Below, piece by piece: positions 12,186 through 25,108 of a DNA stretch of 64,000 bases. The stretch covers positions 1 through 64,000 of the forward strand of contig SEYY01000156.1 of assembly GCA_009176605.1 (NCBI GenBank). Direction: 5' to 3'. The position numbers were made by a program, and so were the translations under genes. The notes below the pieces were generated by a model, which was given only the letters and a program-made list of their open reading frames with translations, ran no database searches and was not told the origin of the DNA. Position 1 is the first letter of the stretch. Every line of letters starts with the position of its first letter. This DNA is from Armadillidium nasatum. Its lineage: Eukaryota; Arthropoda; Malacostraca; Isopoda; Armadillidiidae.

Positions 12186-13935
12186 TCAGCTTATGGTTTT
12201 ATTGCTTATTCCTGCAATGATAATAGTTTAGGTCATTTGTTATTCTAAAAAGCTAAAGTGGCTCCTGTAAATACTAAAAGAAAATACAGTATTCCAACTA
12301 TAGAATTTATGGGAGTTTTGTTGGATCTCAATTGTTTAGATGCCATATTGAGTGCTTATAGTAATATTCATTTTAAATTTGTAAATTTGTGTGTGGATTC
12401 TCAAGTAGTTTTAAATTGGATGTTAACCAAGGAAACGAAATTGAAATCCTAATATATTAAAAACAGGCTGAAAGATTTTAACTTATTGATTAATCATTTA
12501 AGAGAAACATATGAAATAAATTTTCATTATTCATATGTGAATACTAAATTTAATTTAGCAGATCTGGTCAGTCGTGGTATTAATTATAAAAAATTTAGTG
12601 AAGTAATGGATACTTGGTTACGTGGTCCAGAATTTCTTACCAATGACCTTAGTAAATGGCCTCAGTATCCACTTTTAAGTGTATCACCAGATATTAAACA
12701 TTTAACTATTGTAAATGTTAATGAACAACCTATTCCTATTTTTGATATTACCAAATTTCATCCTATCAAAAGGTAATTAATATCACCTCTTATGTGTTTA
12801 AACCATTTTGTTTGAAAATTTCAGTGTAATCCAAATATCAAGTCCTTGCATTATTGGATCAAACAAATGCAGTCTTGTCATTTCTTCACAGAAATTGAAT
12901 ATTTAAGTTCTAAAGTCAAACAAAATCCCTGTTTTAGTATTAAATTTAAATATATTCCTTGATGAAAATAATATTTTAAGAACAAAAGGAAGAATATCAA
13001 AATGTTTATATTTTGACTACAATGTCCATAACCCAATCCTTTTGTCAAAGTTTCACCATTTTACAAAGCTTTTTATAATGCATTGCCATAGTAGAGTACA
13101 GCACTTGGGTTTAAGTTCTACTTTTAAATTATGTAAGAGATCAAGGGTTTTGGATACCTCAGTCAAGATCTGTAATAAAAAATGTGATTAATCATTGTAT
13201 CTTGTGCAAAAAAAAGTAATATTTTTGCTTGTACCCAAAGTATTCTAGCATACCAAAACCACTTACATTTAATCACACCCTTTCAACATACAGGTATAGA
13301 TTATTCTGGTAATGTATGGGTCAGAGATCCTGTGGCAAATACAGTAATAAAATGTTTATATTAATATTCACCTGCTTGAATATAAGGGCAATCCATTTAG
13401 AATTGTTACCTTATATGTCAGTTACTAATTTTTTATATGCCTTTCAATGTTTCTGTAATTATTACAACATTCCTCACTACCTGTACAATGACAATGCTAA
13501 AGCATTTTCCAAAAGTACTGATATTTTAAATAAAGCTTTAACTTCAAGTGAATTCATTGCTGAACTTTCTAAATTTAATATCAAACACATTAAGATTCCT
13601 TTGTTTAGCTAGGGTTGAACAAACTTTAGAACAATAAAAGTATCCTAGAAAATTTCTGAAAACTCTGGTTTGAGAGTTACTTTTAAGACTTAAGGAGCAT
13701 AGCCGAGATCTATATAAAATCTCTTGGGAAAATAAAATCAAAGTAGGTGATGTGGTTTTGATAAGATCTCCAATGAAACCTAGACCTTTTTGGCTCCTTG
13801 GATTGGTTTTGGAAGTGGTTATTGGCTACAACAATAAAATTCACTCTGTAAAACTGAGGCAATGTAATGGTCAAATAGCATACCACTCGATAGTAAATTT
13901 GTATCCTCTTGGAGTTATTATCTATTACTCATAGT
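12186..13935 (+). mobile_element. BEL/Pao LTR retrotransposon fossil (pol fragment)
   Basis: The + strand shows the C-terminal half of a BEL/Pao polymerase polyprotein. RNase H remnants lie near 12190-12450 (KYSIPTIEFMGVLLDLN, CVDSQVVLNWM). Next comes the linker typical of Pao (FNLADLVSRGIN, WLRGPEFL, near 12540-12660), then integrase remnants near 13050-13610 (IRAIHLELLPYMSVTNFL, YNDNAKAF). The C-terminal integrase tail is near 13745-13920 (GDVVLIRSPMKPRPFWLLG, LYPLG). The element is broken, with several breaks, and its 5' side meets a CR1-like LINE. It is the clearest LTR-element fragment in sense with myotrophin. Confidence 0.83.

Positions 13936-15747
<1,812 letters not shown>

Positions 15748-15829
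<82 letters not shown>
15748..15829. repeat. (TA)n microsatellite
   Basis: About 82 bp of TA abutting the U3 end of Mag-like LTR copy B. Confidence 0.97.
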
Positions 15830-15831
<2 letters not shown>

Positions 15832-16341
15832 AATAAAATTTTGGGGCTTTGTTATGTTTCTAGTTGTTTTAAATTGATTATAGAATAAAGAGGACCTAGA
15901 CAGTCTTTGAATAAGTAGATCCCGCACCTTTTGGACAAATAACTTTTCCAAAGAAAGGTTGCTATAACCTTCTACCATTCATAATATCCCTGAACTAAAC
16001 CAAAAATGTAATTAAATTAAAGAAACATTAGAACACGTACCAGTTAATATATCCAATGAATAAAGAAAGGACTAGATGAATAAATCTTCTTGAATCCAAG
16101 AAATATAAAGCGATCAGGGTTAGAGAAGCCTCTTAGAAAGCAAAACATTCCATGCAACACTCAGAAAAAAAAAAAAACACAAAAATTAATAACTAGATAA
16201 AGTGCCCCACATGTAAGCGTTTGTGATAGAGGACAAATGGAGAAATAATTGTTACCTTTTAGAGCCAATAAATCCTCGTTGTTAAACAAGACCACTTACA
16301 TGCAGGAAAAATAATTAAGCAAAGAGAATAATAATAATGTG

Positions 16342-16343
<2 letters not shown>
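15830..16343. other. no recognised gene
   Basis: AT-rich sequence between two (TA)n tracts. No ORF or element end is recognised. Confidence 0.4.

Positions 16344-16433
<90 letters not shown>
16344..16433. repeat. (TA)n microsatellite
   Basis: About 90 bp of TA with no recognised element on either side. Confidence 0.97.
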
Positions 16434-16436
<3 letters not shown>

Positions 16437-17315
16437 TGGAAAAAATAATACATAAACATTCAATTAACCTATATGTAATATATATATGACCTATACACTG
16501 TATTAAGTTTTCTCTTTTATATAAGTGAGAAAAATCTCAAAGAAATCTTTATTCTCATCAATAATATAAAATACCAATTCACTGATTCACTGCGCTAACA
16601 TTCCAATATTGCAAAAAGCGCACACGAAATAAATGTAAACCCAAGATATATATATGAATAAGTATTATATTAGAAAATTTCAAACACCAAATTTCAAAAA
16701 CACAAAAAAAATATTATTAGATATTTATCGTTATTAAAGGTGAATTATGACCTTCATAAATCAAGTAAATCTTTAAACATCTCAGTAATAGAAATCATAA
16801 GAATCAATTATTTATTTTTAATTTTTCTTTTATTTTCATAATTAAATAGAGGGAACTCTAACCTTCATAATGCTGAAGAAAGGGGTTGTGCTACACAAAT
16901 TTTTGCTTTTATGACACTTAAATTTGAAAAATCTCTTCCCAATCCTCATTGTCTTTGTCAAAAGATAATAATTCTGTTCAACGTGGTGAAACTTTAGGTT
17001 TTTATTAACGCAGATAAATTCAGATGTGAAAAAACACAACACAACACACTGAATATTAGTTTTTATAATTGAACTGGAGAAAAATCTGGGAACCAATATT
17101 TGAGGGTCCCAAAACTTTGGAATCAACTGATAAAGTTCAAAAACCTCAAGTGTTAAATACTGCAGTTCCTAACCACCTGATAAAGTCAACAACCACGGAT
17201 ATAGCTTTCCTCGATAAAGAATGAGAAGTCTCACTACAGAGGAATAAGAACTCTAAAGGGTTCCTAACCACTGATATGGTTTCCTTAACAACGGAAATGG
17301 TCCCCCAACCACGGA

Positions 17316-17317
<2 letters not shown>
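16434..17317. other. no recognised gene, possibly outer part of the GypA 3' LTR
   Basis: The part near 17160-17315 repeats words such as TTCCTAACCAC and AACCACGGATA, so it is internally repetitive. It lies downstream (- strand) of the GypA polypurine tract and could belong to that element's 3' LTR, but no second copy is available for comparison. Confidence 0.3.

Positions 17318-17407
<90 letters not shown>
17318..17407. repeat. (TA)n microsatellite
   Basis: About 90 bp of TA, within or beside the presumed 3' LTR of GypA. Confidence 0.97.
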
Positions 17408-17410
<3 letters not shown>

Positions 17411-17880
17411 CTTTTAAGCATTATGGGAGAAAAATTTTGATATCAAATCGATGAATATATATATACAAAGCAAAAACTATGGGTAATGATAAAGAACCTA
17501 AAACGTAACTTACCTCAACTAAGTTGAGGTCTTTTCTTTTGTAGAAAGGATCAGCACAACAAAAGGTAGAGAGATGGAGTCCTTTTAAATAATTTAACAA
17601 AATCAGTAACCATTTGCTTTGTAGAAAAATACTTTGAGTAAACAAAAAAAAAAAAAAAAAATAAACTTCCATACCTCAATTTATCCAGGAAGGTAACTAT
17701 ATTTATATATACTTGTACAAAATAAGTATCTAAGAGATTCCTTAAATAATTACAAAAAAAATATTACTTATAATAATATCTGTAATTGGAGAAAAAGAAA
17801 AAGTTTGATGACATATGTTAATCAAACATATCAGAACAAATAAATGTAAGAACAAAAATATAAGGGGAAATTCCTTATAT
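17408..17880 (-). other. start of presumed 3' LTR of GypA
   Basis: On the - strand the sequence begins right after a polypurine tract (GAGTGGGGGG near 17883-17892) with TATATAAGGAA. A similar G-run followed by TATAAG occurs at 28178 in the related element. This places the U3 start here, but the other LTR of GypA is not in the window, so the length is unknown. Confidence 0.45.
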
Positions 17881-17983
17881 ACCCCCCACTCGTCATAACA
17901 TGACGGGAAAAGGGTAAATAGTTATAATCGTGAGATAAACTAGGTAAGTGAAAAGTCTTTTAAGAAATACAGAACTATCGCTT

Positions 17984-18268
17984 TCAACTCGTCCTCACTG
18001 ATGATAGGAGTATAAGATGGGTTATTCCCATCATATAGGCAGCAAAAATATTAAACTGACCCTGAATTAAACTTATTTGTTCCAGGGTCATGCGCTGTAT
18101 TGGGCGCGGTAAAGGAACAGACATTTCAAGTCTTTTAGAACTTAGAATATGAGATGAAGAAGCGGGACATTTTTTGGATAAATATTGAGAATGAGCACTG
18201 AATTGATCATTAGGAATATTACCAGTACTCCCAGATGAAGTACTGGGTAAACTCTCTGTTACTCCCAA
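17984..18268 (-). pseudogene. GypA small 3' ORF
   Basis: A 94-codon open stretch, the last before the polypurine tract. The N-terminal half is Ser-rich (MGVTESLPSTSSGSTGNIP) and the C-terminal half is more hydrophobic (MTLEQISLIQGQFNIFAAYM). The position corresponds to the basic S/T-rich ORF at 28365-28952 in the related element, but I see no clear sequence match. The function is unknown. It is not a membrane glycoprotein: there is no signal peptide and no long hydrophobic segment. Confidence 0.4.
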
Positions 18269-18418
18269 TAAAAGGGAAGGAGAAGATTGGGAAAGTTTAG
18301 AGTGTAAATCATGTTTATTTTGTCTATAGTCTCCTGATATTCACTCATGAGGTATCATTTTGTGTCGTGGTGTCTCTTCTAAGTTTGTTGTGACTGTCGT
18401 GAATAATTCATTAGGATT

Positions 18419-19185
18419 TCATTCTCCAAAGACGTTGTAATTTTGGAGCAATCTCCATAATGCATCAATAAATTCGTTTGAAGGATGGATTCCATCCACC
18501 ATCGGACCATTAGGGCCCAAAGAATAAATATCATTATCTGGAATAATTAAGCTTTCATAATTCCGGTTGGTAGACTTGCTCATAAGAATAAGTACTTCTG
18601 AGAGGGCCACAGTACGTTTTCCGGACCATCAAACTTCTGAGGTGTGGAGTCTCATAAGTTCATTATATATATGATAAGTGTCTTGGTGTAATTGTTTTGC
18701 AGATGATCGTGAAAGAGAATAATACCAATCCTTGACTTCTGTAGGTGCAAATTTTATATTGCGATAGATGTTATAATATGGAAGATCTGGAAAGATGGGT
18801 ATCATTATGTATAATTGAGCCTTATGACAAATATTTTTCACTTGCATCAACATTGCTTTGATAACTGGAACTGAGCTTTCAGCTCGATAGTCCAAATCTG
18901 GGAATGTTACTGAATATTGCTTATTTGCTTTATTAGACTTTTCTTTATTGACAAAGCTAATTCTTTTGTACGCATGTCTAAACAATGAGAACACTAGGAT
19001 ATGTGTCATATTGGGACGTAATTCCCTTTCTAATGCAGTTGGTATATCCTCAAATTTTGGGAACATGATGCGTTTAAACTTAAATTCATGGTTACTTGGA
19101 TTATGTACTGAAAGGTTATAATTATCTTCCAAATAAGATATCCAAGAATGGCCAATTAATAATACCTGAAAAGTAAAGATAAATA
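18419..19185 (-). pseudogene. GypA SGNH/GDSL-hydrolase-like ORF
   Basis: Located between the Ser/Thr-rich ORF and the 3' end of GypA. Near 19140-19180 the peptide LLIGHSWISYLEDNY fits SGNH block I, in the GHS form also common in retroelement esterases. Near 18900-19000 a hydrophobic strand precedes RHAYKRISFVNKEK. Near 18760-18880 SVPVIKAMLMQV and then AQLYIMIPIFPDLPYY fit the helix-strand of blocks II/III. Near 18480-18500 VDGIHPSNEFIDALWRLL fits block V, with the D-x-x-H pair that supplies the catalytic Asp and His. SGNH enzymes hydrolyse esters. Related domains are known from ORF1 of some CR1/L2 LINEs; in the env position of a Ty3/gypsy element they are unusual. A TTTTCAG acceptor-like site lies just upstream of block I. 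The assignment rests on motif order only. Confidence 0.6.
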
Positions 19186-19238
19186 AAATTGAATATATAT
19201 ATCTTGGTAATAAAAATAATAGTTGTAGTTTACATAAC

Positions 19239-20030
19239 TTATATGGTGGTCTTATTTATGGTGGTGATGGTGTTTGTGGTAAAAGGAGGGTATGATGTGC
19301 TAGGTATCGGTTTACTCTTTTTAACAGAAGATTTGGGAGGCCGTCGCTTTTCTAAAACAGTCTCTTGGACCCAAGGCAATTCAGGGAGAAACATATGGTT
19401 TTTTTCTTCTGCCTTGTTCTTTGGAGCTACTGTTTCAATATCAGAACATGGAGTTATTATTCTCTTTCGAGTTTTAATAAAAGGTGCCCAATGAACAGAC
19501 TTTTTACTAGAAGTTGGTGTGCTATGAATAAATGTACCCTGTTCATCAAATGTTTGTAGAAAACTCTGAATGATGCAACTATCAATTTCAGTTGTGGGAG
19601 ATGAAATAATTGGAGAGGATGTTGTGGTTTGTACTGGATGATTTTTAAGAAAAGAATAGTCTAAAGATGGAGTTATTGGTGAGCTGACTACGTTATTACT
19701 GATGATATTGTCAGGAAAAGAAAGTTGAGAATCTCCCAAATTGAATATTATGTTTTCAGACGATAACCTTCGTAAACACCTTCTAGTAGGTTGTAAATCG
19801 GAAATAGTTAACTGATTTGTAATGGTAAGAGGGGTATATGAAATAATAGAAGATTGCTGTGGGGAAACTGGTGATAACACAGCTTGAGTATTCAAATTAA
19901 CAGGGGAAAATTTAAGAGAGACAGTAGAAGAATTGGAAGTATTGATAAAAGAAATTGAATCAGGAGTAGGAGAAATATTGATAGGAGGAGAAGCAAATAA
20001 CTCATTTAAATGAAAAGAAAAGTTCTTCAA
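19239..20030 (-). pseudogene. GypA Ser/Thr/Pro-rich ORF
   Basis: A 263-codon open stretch downstream of integrase. The first two thirds are rich in Ser, Thr, Pro and Ile and look disordered (SPVSPQQSSIISYTPLT). The C-terminal third is more basic (KTRKRIITP, KRRPPKSSVKKSKP). No membrane segment or known domain is seen. It comes just before the SGNH-like ORF and could be its N-terminal disordered extension or a separate product. It may correspond to the S/T-rich basic ORF of the neighbouring copy at 28365-28952, although the order relative to the SGNH part differs there. Confidence 0.5.
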
Positions 20031-20398
20031 CAGAAATGGGTGTTATTATTGATTGCGACAATTGAGTGACTGGAGATGTATGGATTTTATTAATGATTTG
20101 TAAGCTTTTATGTAATTGAGACAAAAGTTGTTGATAGGGAATTTATTTGGTCAGTATCGTCAAATCTGACGAAATCGTCATCCGAATCTATGGTCTCATT
20201 TAGGGAAGAGCTAATGGGGGTGTCATCTACTACATCATTTTCTATAACTTAAGGTAAAAGTAAAGGTGGGAGTACTAAATGATCAGGAGGATTATCATCA
20301 CTTAAAGTTGTTTTTGTTAAAAATTTATGAAATAGAGGATGGTTTTTAAGGTAATCAGGTGGTGTATACCATTTCTTCAGTTGCTTGTGATGAACTTT

Positions 20399-21503
20399 TT
20401 ATAATCGTTGAGTCTCATTAGATTGTACTATGTATGTTATGTTATTATTGTTTACTTTGATTACAGTCAGGGGTCCTTGATATCGATCTTTGAATTTGTT
20501 ACTAGTACGATCTCCAGGCAATTGTAATTTTAAAGCTACTTCTTGGCCGATTGAGAAGGATTTATAGTTGGTATTTCCTTCATCCCAATATTCATTAAAT
20601 CGTGTCCAAGGAAGGTTAGGACGTGTATCATGTGCTTCGGAGAATATTATTTCTGCTGGAGAACGTTTCGTTTCTGAATGGATGGTGTTATTATAAATGA
20701 GAGCTACTGAAGACAATTGAATGTCCCAGTTTGAGGGATTACATAATGTTCCACGGAGATATTGGATTAAAGTTCGATTGACTCTTTCGGTGATTCCATT
20801 AGATGATGGATTATAGTGAGTGGTATAAATGTTTGATATTATAGAGGATCAAGAGTTCTTCAAACTCAGGACCTCTAAATTCGCGTGCATTATCGGATAA
20901 TAATATGGAAGGTATTAATAGTAAGTAAGGTAAGATATTTCTTAAAGCAGCCGTTACTAGGGAAGTATGTTTTGATCTAAGAGGAATGGTAGCTATCCAT
21001 TTACTATAGTGATCGATTAAGACAAAAACATAACTGTTTCCTTTAGATGACTTTGGTAATTGTAATAAATCTACCGCTACTAATTCAAATGGGAATCTAG
21101 TGTTAATTTTTAATGTTGGGGGTGCATGATAGATATTAGAAACTTTTCCTAATTGACAATGGTGGCAAGTCATAGAAATATCTTTACATATCATTCGCAA
21201 CTTTGGATGCCAAATAATCCAATCTAAGAGTGCATATAGTTTATTTTGGCCTATATGGGCAAATTCATGATGATTCATAATAGCTACCTGCACTGCAAAA
21301 TTGAATGAAACTACTTAATGATAATGGTCTTTTCTATTTCTATGAATTAAATAATCATTATATATGGAAATAGAATTTTGAGCATAACTGAAATTTTTAA
21401 GTGGTCCTACAAAGGGTTGATTTCTGACAATAGCGGTTTTTAGTCGTTTAAGAATGGGATCATTTAATTGACATTTCATAATATGGGTCATAGTAACTTC
21501 CAC
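20399..21503 (-). pseudogene. GypA integrase
   Basis: Integrase inserts the cDNA copy into the host genome. Visible parts are the pre-zinc linker (QLNDPILKRLKTAIVRNQ), the HHCC zinc-binding module (HHEFAHIG and CHHCQLGK near 21150-21270), and the catalytic core with VAVDLLQLPKSSKG, LSDNAREFRG and SNGITERVNRTLIQ, giving the D, D and E positions. A GPY/F-like C-terminal module follows near 20430-20500 (DRYQGPLTVIKV). I see no chromodomain. The order and spacing are normal for Ty3/gypsy. Part of a broken fossil. Confidence 0.85.
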
Positions 21504-21585
21504 TGAATCTTGGGGATTTATTATAAGAGAAAAATTTTGGATTTGGAGAGTTTTTATTGGAACCGAATTACTATTTTCTTCCCCA

Positions 21586-22170
21586 TCAATTGTGACTATT
21601 GATGGAGTATGGAAAATTATCTATCAAGATATCATCATTTACACCTTCAGAATTTTCAGAAATTAATAAATGATGTATTATTACTAGCACTGGTAAAATT
21701 GGGAAACTACATAAAGCCTCAATAGCAGTTTGAGGTAATTTTGATTTAGTAGGGGTTAACAAATTATAATGGATACCTCCCAAGCAAAATAAACAACAAA
21801 TATCTTTATGACTGGGATTTCCAAAATGTAAAGGATGGTCTTTACTATAATAAACTAGTACGCGAACAAGATATATATTTGAGAAAGCTTCAATACTATG
21901 AGTAAATGGCAATTGTCCAGGAAACTTAGTTAGTTGTAGCTGTTTTAATGTTTGTTTTGCGTCACATCCTGTGGGTATGTGATATTTTTCACGATTATCT
22001 AATAATTCTTGAACTACTACTTGTCTTATTAATAAATGGAGATCTAATTTTCCATGGAGAAATTGAGAAAAACACTGGAAAAGCGAATCACCTCCTCCAG
22101 AAATTATATTCATTATGAAACCTTCAGGTATCTCTGGTATATAGGTATCCCTATTATGTTGAATTTGCAA
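21586..22170 (-). pseudogene. GypA OTU-protease-like domain between RNase H and integrase
   Basis: A 195-codon open segment directly after the RNase H end (VADILSRVPYE). Its pattern fits an OTU (ovarian tumour) cysteine protease fold. It has an N-terminal block IISGGGDSLFQCFSQFLHG in the place of the GDGNCLF box, then a helix LHLLIRQVVVQELLDNREKY. After a linker comes the strand IYLVRVLVYYSKDHPLHFG, and finally GGIHYNLLTP, which matches the C-terminal block carrying the catalytic His. OTU enzymes cleave ubiquitin-type links. OTU-like domains are known in some non-LTR retrotransposons; one embedded in a Ty3/gypsy pol between RH and IN is unusual. An unrelated pol spacer is possible, but the block order argues against it. 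Confidence 0.6.
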
Positions 22171-22179
22171 CTCATATGG

Positions 22180-23530
22180 AACTCGAGAAAGGATATCAGC
22201 AACAATATTTTATTTTCCAGGCACATAGGCTGAGCTCGTAATCTATGTCGTTCAATTCTTCTAAGGTTCTGGCTACTCGTTGGTTCACTAGAGGCATGTT
22301 GTGTAGAAAAAGAAGAGGTTTGTGATCGGTGAAAATAATCACTCTAATCCCTTATAGAAATGGTTTAAGGGATCGTATGGCCCACCTAATGGTTGCTACT
22401 TTGCACGTTCAGTTGTACTATAGGCTCGCTGAGCTTTTGCAAATACCATAGAAATGTATGCTATAGGTTTTTCTACATCTTCTTGGATCTGGCTCAAGCA
22501 TGCACCTGCACCAATACCAGAAGCATCTGTATGGAGAAAAAGTGGGTTTGCATTTGGAGTTCGGTCTGGATAGGGCAATAGAGGTGGAGTGGTGAGTTTT
22601 TCTTTAAGACTGTCAAAGCTTGTTGGCATTGATCGAGTCCATTGGAAGTTCTTAGTAAATTTTAATAGATCGAAAAGAGGTTTAGCTATTTCGGAACAAT
22701 GGGGTATGTGACGTCGATAGAAATTTACTAGCCCCAAAAATTGTCTGACTTGTCGAACGGTCTTTGGAACGGGAAATCTTTTACACCTTTGATGTTCTTT
22801 TCTAGAGGAATCATACCCTGGTATGAAATCTGGTGTCCTAAAAACTTTACTTCTGTTCTTAGGAGATTGGTTTTTGAAGGGTTTTAATTTGAAGCCAGCA
22901 TTGATGAATGCTGTTAGGACTTCTTCAAGAATAGTAAGGATGTTTTTCGAAGGTCTGGCTTATAATAAGGACATCGTCCAAGTAGATCATAACTTCCTGC
23001 CAAGGTATATGACATAAAGCTAACCGCATTGCTCGTTGGAAAGTCGCGGGTCCGTTTTTAACGCCGAAAGGCATTCTCATGAATTCCCAGTGACCTAAAG
23101 GTGTAGAGAAGGCAGTCCTTTCGATACTTTCTTCCTCCATTTCGATTTGGTAATAGCCTTTAATAAGGTCTATGGTGGAGAAATATTTCATGCCTTGTAG
23201 ACTAAATAGAGTATCTGTTAAATTTGGTATAGGGAAGGAATCTCCTTTAGTTACTTCATTTAATTTTCGGTAATCAATGCATAAGCGCATAGCTCCATCA
23301 GGTTTTCTTACGGGAACTACGGGTGCTGAGTATGGAGAATATGATTTTCTGAATATTCCGTCAGCTTCCAATTGCTGACATACTTTTTCCACTTCATAGA
23401 GTATAGGGCCTTGTAAGCGTCTCACTGGACAACACACTGGATCATCTACAAGTGTGTCTATTGTATGCTTTAGAATAGAGGTGCATCCTACATCATCGTC
23501 TCCCAAACTTAAAGCAGTAGGATATTTCAT
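22180..23530 (-). pseudogene. GypA reverse transcriptase and RNase H
   Basis: The RT palm is clear at 22925-23530: GIFRKSYSPYSAPVVPVRKP, MRLCIDYRKLNEVT, YFSTIDLIKGYYQIEMEE, FMRMPFGVKNGPATFQRAM and VMIYLDDVLIIS, including the YLDD catalytic box. The thumb and RNase H follow from 22737 (MGLVNFYRRHIPHCSEIAKP, LFLHTDASGIGAGACLSQ). RT copies the RNA into cDNA and RNase H removes the template. Gene order and motifs are those of Ty3/gypsy. Part of a broken fossil. Confidence 0.9.
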
Positions 23531-23614
23531 TAAAAGTTGGACAAGTTGTTCTTTTTGGTTCGACGTTAGAGTGGTGGAATCTAGATCGAATGCTTCATAT
23601 AATGACTCTGCCGT

Positions 23615-24340
23615 TCATTCAGGGTAAGTAGTGTGAGGTTTTTGTAACAATTCTACTAAATTAATAGAAGGAAAAGAAGAATCTAGTGAGAGAATAGAGA
23701 GAGTACCTAGAGAATATCCACGCTTAAGATGTATTGTGTTATCAGAAAAATTAAAACAATATAAATATATAATCTGATCTGGAGAATAGTTTAAAACAAT
23801 GTGATCCATTACAAACTTATTAGAATCACTTGGAGTGAATAATAGAAGGGTATTATAATTGAAAATTAGATGTTCAATAGAGATGGGAATAGTTATGCAT
23901 TTATTAGGTGGCAATGAAATATCTTTATCTATTGTTGCAATACCATCTCTGGATTGTAGTGTACGGATGTCTTCTGTGACTATCGTAAAATGATTTTTAT
24001 TTCTTTTTATTAATTGTTTTGTTGATAAGTCAGGTAATAGTTGTTCATGACTCAAAAAATCATATCCTATGAATAAATCATAATTAGTAACTTGATCATC
24101 CACAACTATAAATGGATGTGGCTTCATTATATATGTTCTGGATAGTTGAACTTGGAATGTTACAATACCATAAACAGGGAATACTGTGCCTCCAATTCCT
24201 TGTACACCACTATATGTGGTAGAAAATAATGGATACTTTTGAGAGTTCAATAGATTATAAGTTTTGGAGGTTATGAGACTACTAGCGGCACCAGTATCAA
24301 CAAGAGCCGTGAGTAGTTTATCTTGGTTGGAATCTTGTAT
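23615..24340 (-). pseudogene. GypA aspartic protease and linker to RT
   Basis: A retropepsin with the active-site box ALVDTGAASSLITSK near 24270-24310. After it come the flap and C-terminal strands (TVFPVYGIVTFQVQL, LFIGYDFLSHEQLLP) near 23990-24190. A long linker toward RT contains TTLTSN-like and acidic stretches. The enzyme matures Gag-Pol. It works as a dimer, so one DTGA box per copy is normal. Part of a broken fossil. Confidence 0.8.
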
Positions 24341-24789
24341 AAAAACACCTACTAATAAAGTGTCCTTAGGGGGTACTTGTAAAGTTTGAAAATGAATAAT
24401 AGAGTTTAGAAACAGAAGAAATAGTTTTAGAAGTAAGAGAATTAGAGTTAGAATTAGAGGTTAATGTAGTAAAATTGTCTATAGAGGATGGTTCAATAGG
24501 TTTTATAATAGAGGGTAATTCTGGGTAATTGCTATTGTATCAAAACTAGAAATTTCTGGAGTTTCTATTTTAGGGTTATCCAATAGAGGATACAGCCACG
24601 GTGATCCATCCGTTGATGATCGTTTCTTTATTCTTTGGAGGCTTTGGAGAATCTAGAGAGGAGTTCTGAAGTGACTGCTGGTGATAAAATGTCCACTCAG
24701 AGAAATTAGAGTTATTAGACTCTGTGGGTGGATCATTCACCACAGAGGATATTAGTTTTCCCTGATGGGAATATGATGGTGGGTTTATA

Positions 24790-25008
24790 TTGAGGACAAT
24801 CTTTTCCTAAGTGTGGTCCTCCACACTTGGTACAACTTAAAGAGTCGTCATGAGCTTGTTGTCATTGCTGTCTAGTAGGACAGTTGTTGACTATATGTCC
24901 AGTTTCCTCGCAATGAATGCATTTGTTCTGTCATTGATAACAATTGTTGTAGAGATGTCCTCTTTTTCCACAAAATTTACAGTAGGGGCGAGAACGGCAA
25001 TCTCGAAC
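24790..25008 (-). pseudogene. GypA gag nucleocapsid zinc knuckles
   Basis: Three CCHC-like knuckles can be read on the - strand: YCKFCGKRGHLYNNC, KCIHCEETGHIVNNC and CTKCGGPHLGKDC. They bind the genomic RNA. The rest of gag lies behind the 100-base assembly gap and is not visible. Confidence 0.75.
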
Positions 25009-25108
25009 NNNNNNNNNNNNNNNNNNNNNNNNNNNNNNNNNNNNNNNNNNNNNNNNNNNNNNNNNNNNNNNNNNNNNNNNNNNNNNNNNNNNNNNNNNNN
25101 NNNNNNNN
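25009..25108. other. assembly gap (100 N)
   Basis: Exactly 100 Ns, the usual placeholder for a scaffold gap of unknown size. It falls between the gag of GypA and the protease of GypB, two related repeats, so the join and the real distance are uncertain. Confidence 0.99.

Larger units (their letters stand above)
17880..25008 (-). mobile_element. Ty3/gypsy fossil GypA with OTU-like and SGNH-like cargo
   Basis: A large LTR retrotransposon on the - strand, read up to an assembly gap. Parts in order: gag zinc knuckles (about 25008-24790), aspartic protease (about 24340-23615), reverse transcriptase (23530-22738), RNase H (22737-22180), an OTU-like domain (22170-21586), integrase (21503-20399), a Ser/Thr-rich ORF (20030-19239), an SGNH-hydrolase-like ORF (about 19180-18419), a small S-rich ORF (18268-17984) and a polypurine tract near 17885. 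The pol order PR-RT-RH-IN and the integrase GPY/F-like tail place it in Ty3/gypsy. The element is broken in about ten places or fewer by eye and is not recent. The gag N-terminus and 5' LTR are missing behind the gap. Confidence 0.88.

Noticed and set aside
17984-20030. Retroviral envelope gene in the 3' part of GypA
   Set aside because: No signal peptide, no hydrophobic membrane span and no fusion-like segment; the SGNH-like motif order fits better.
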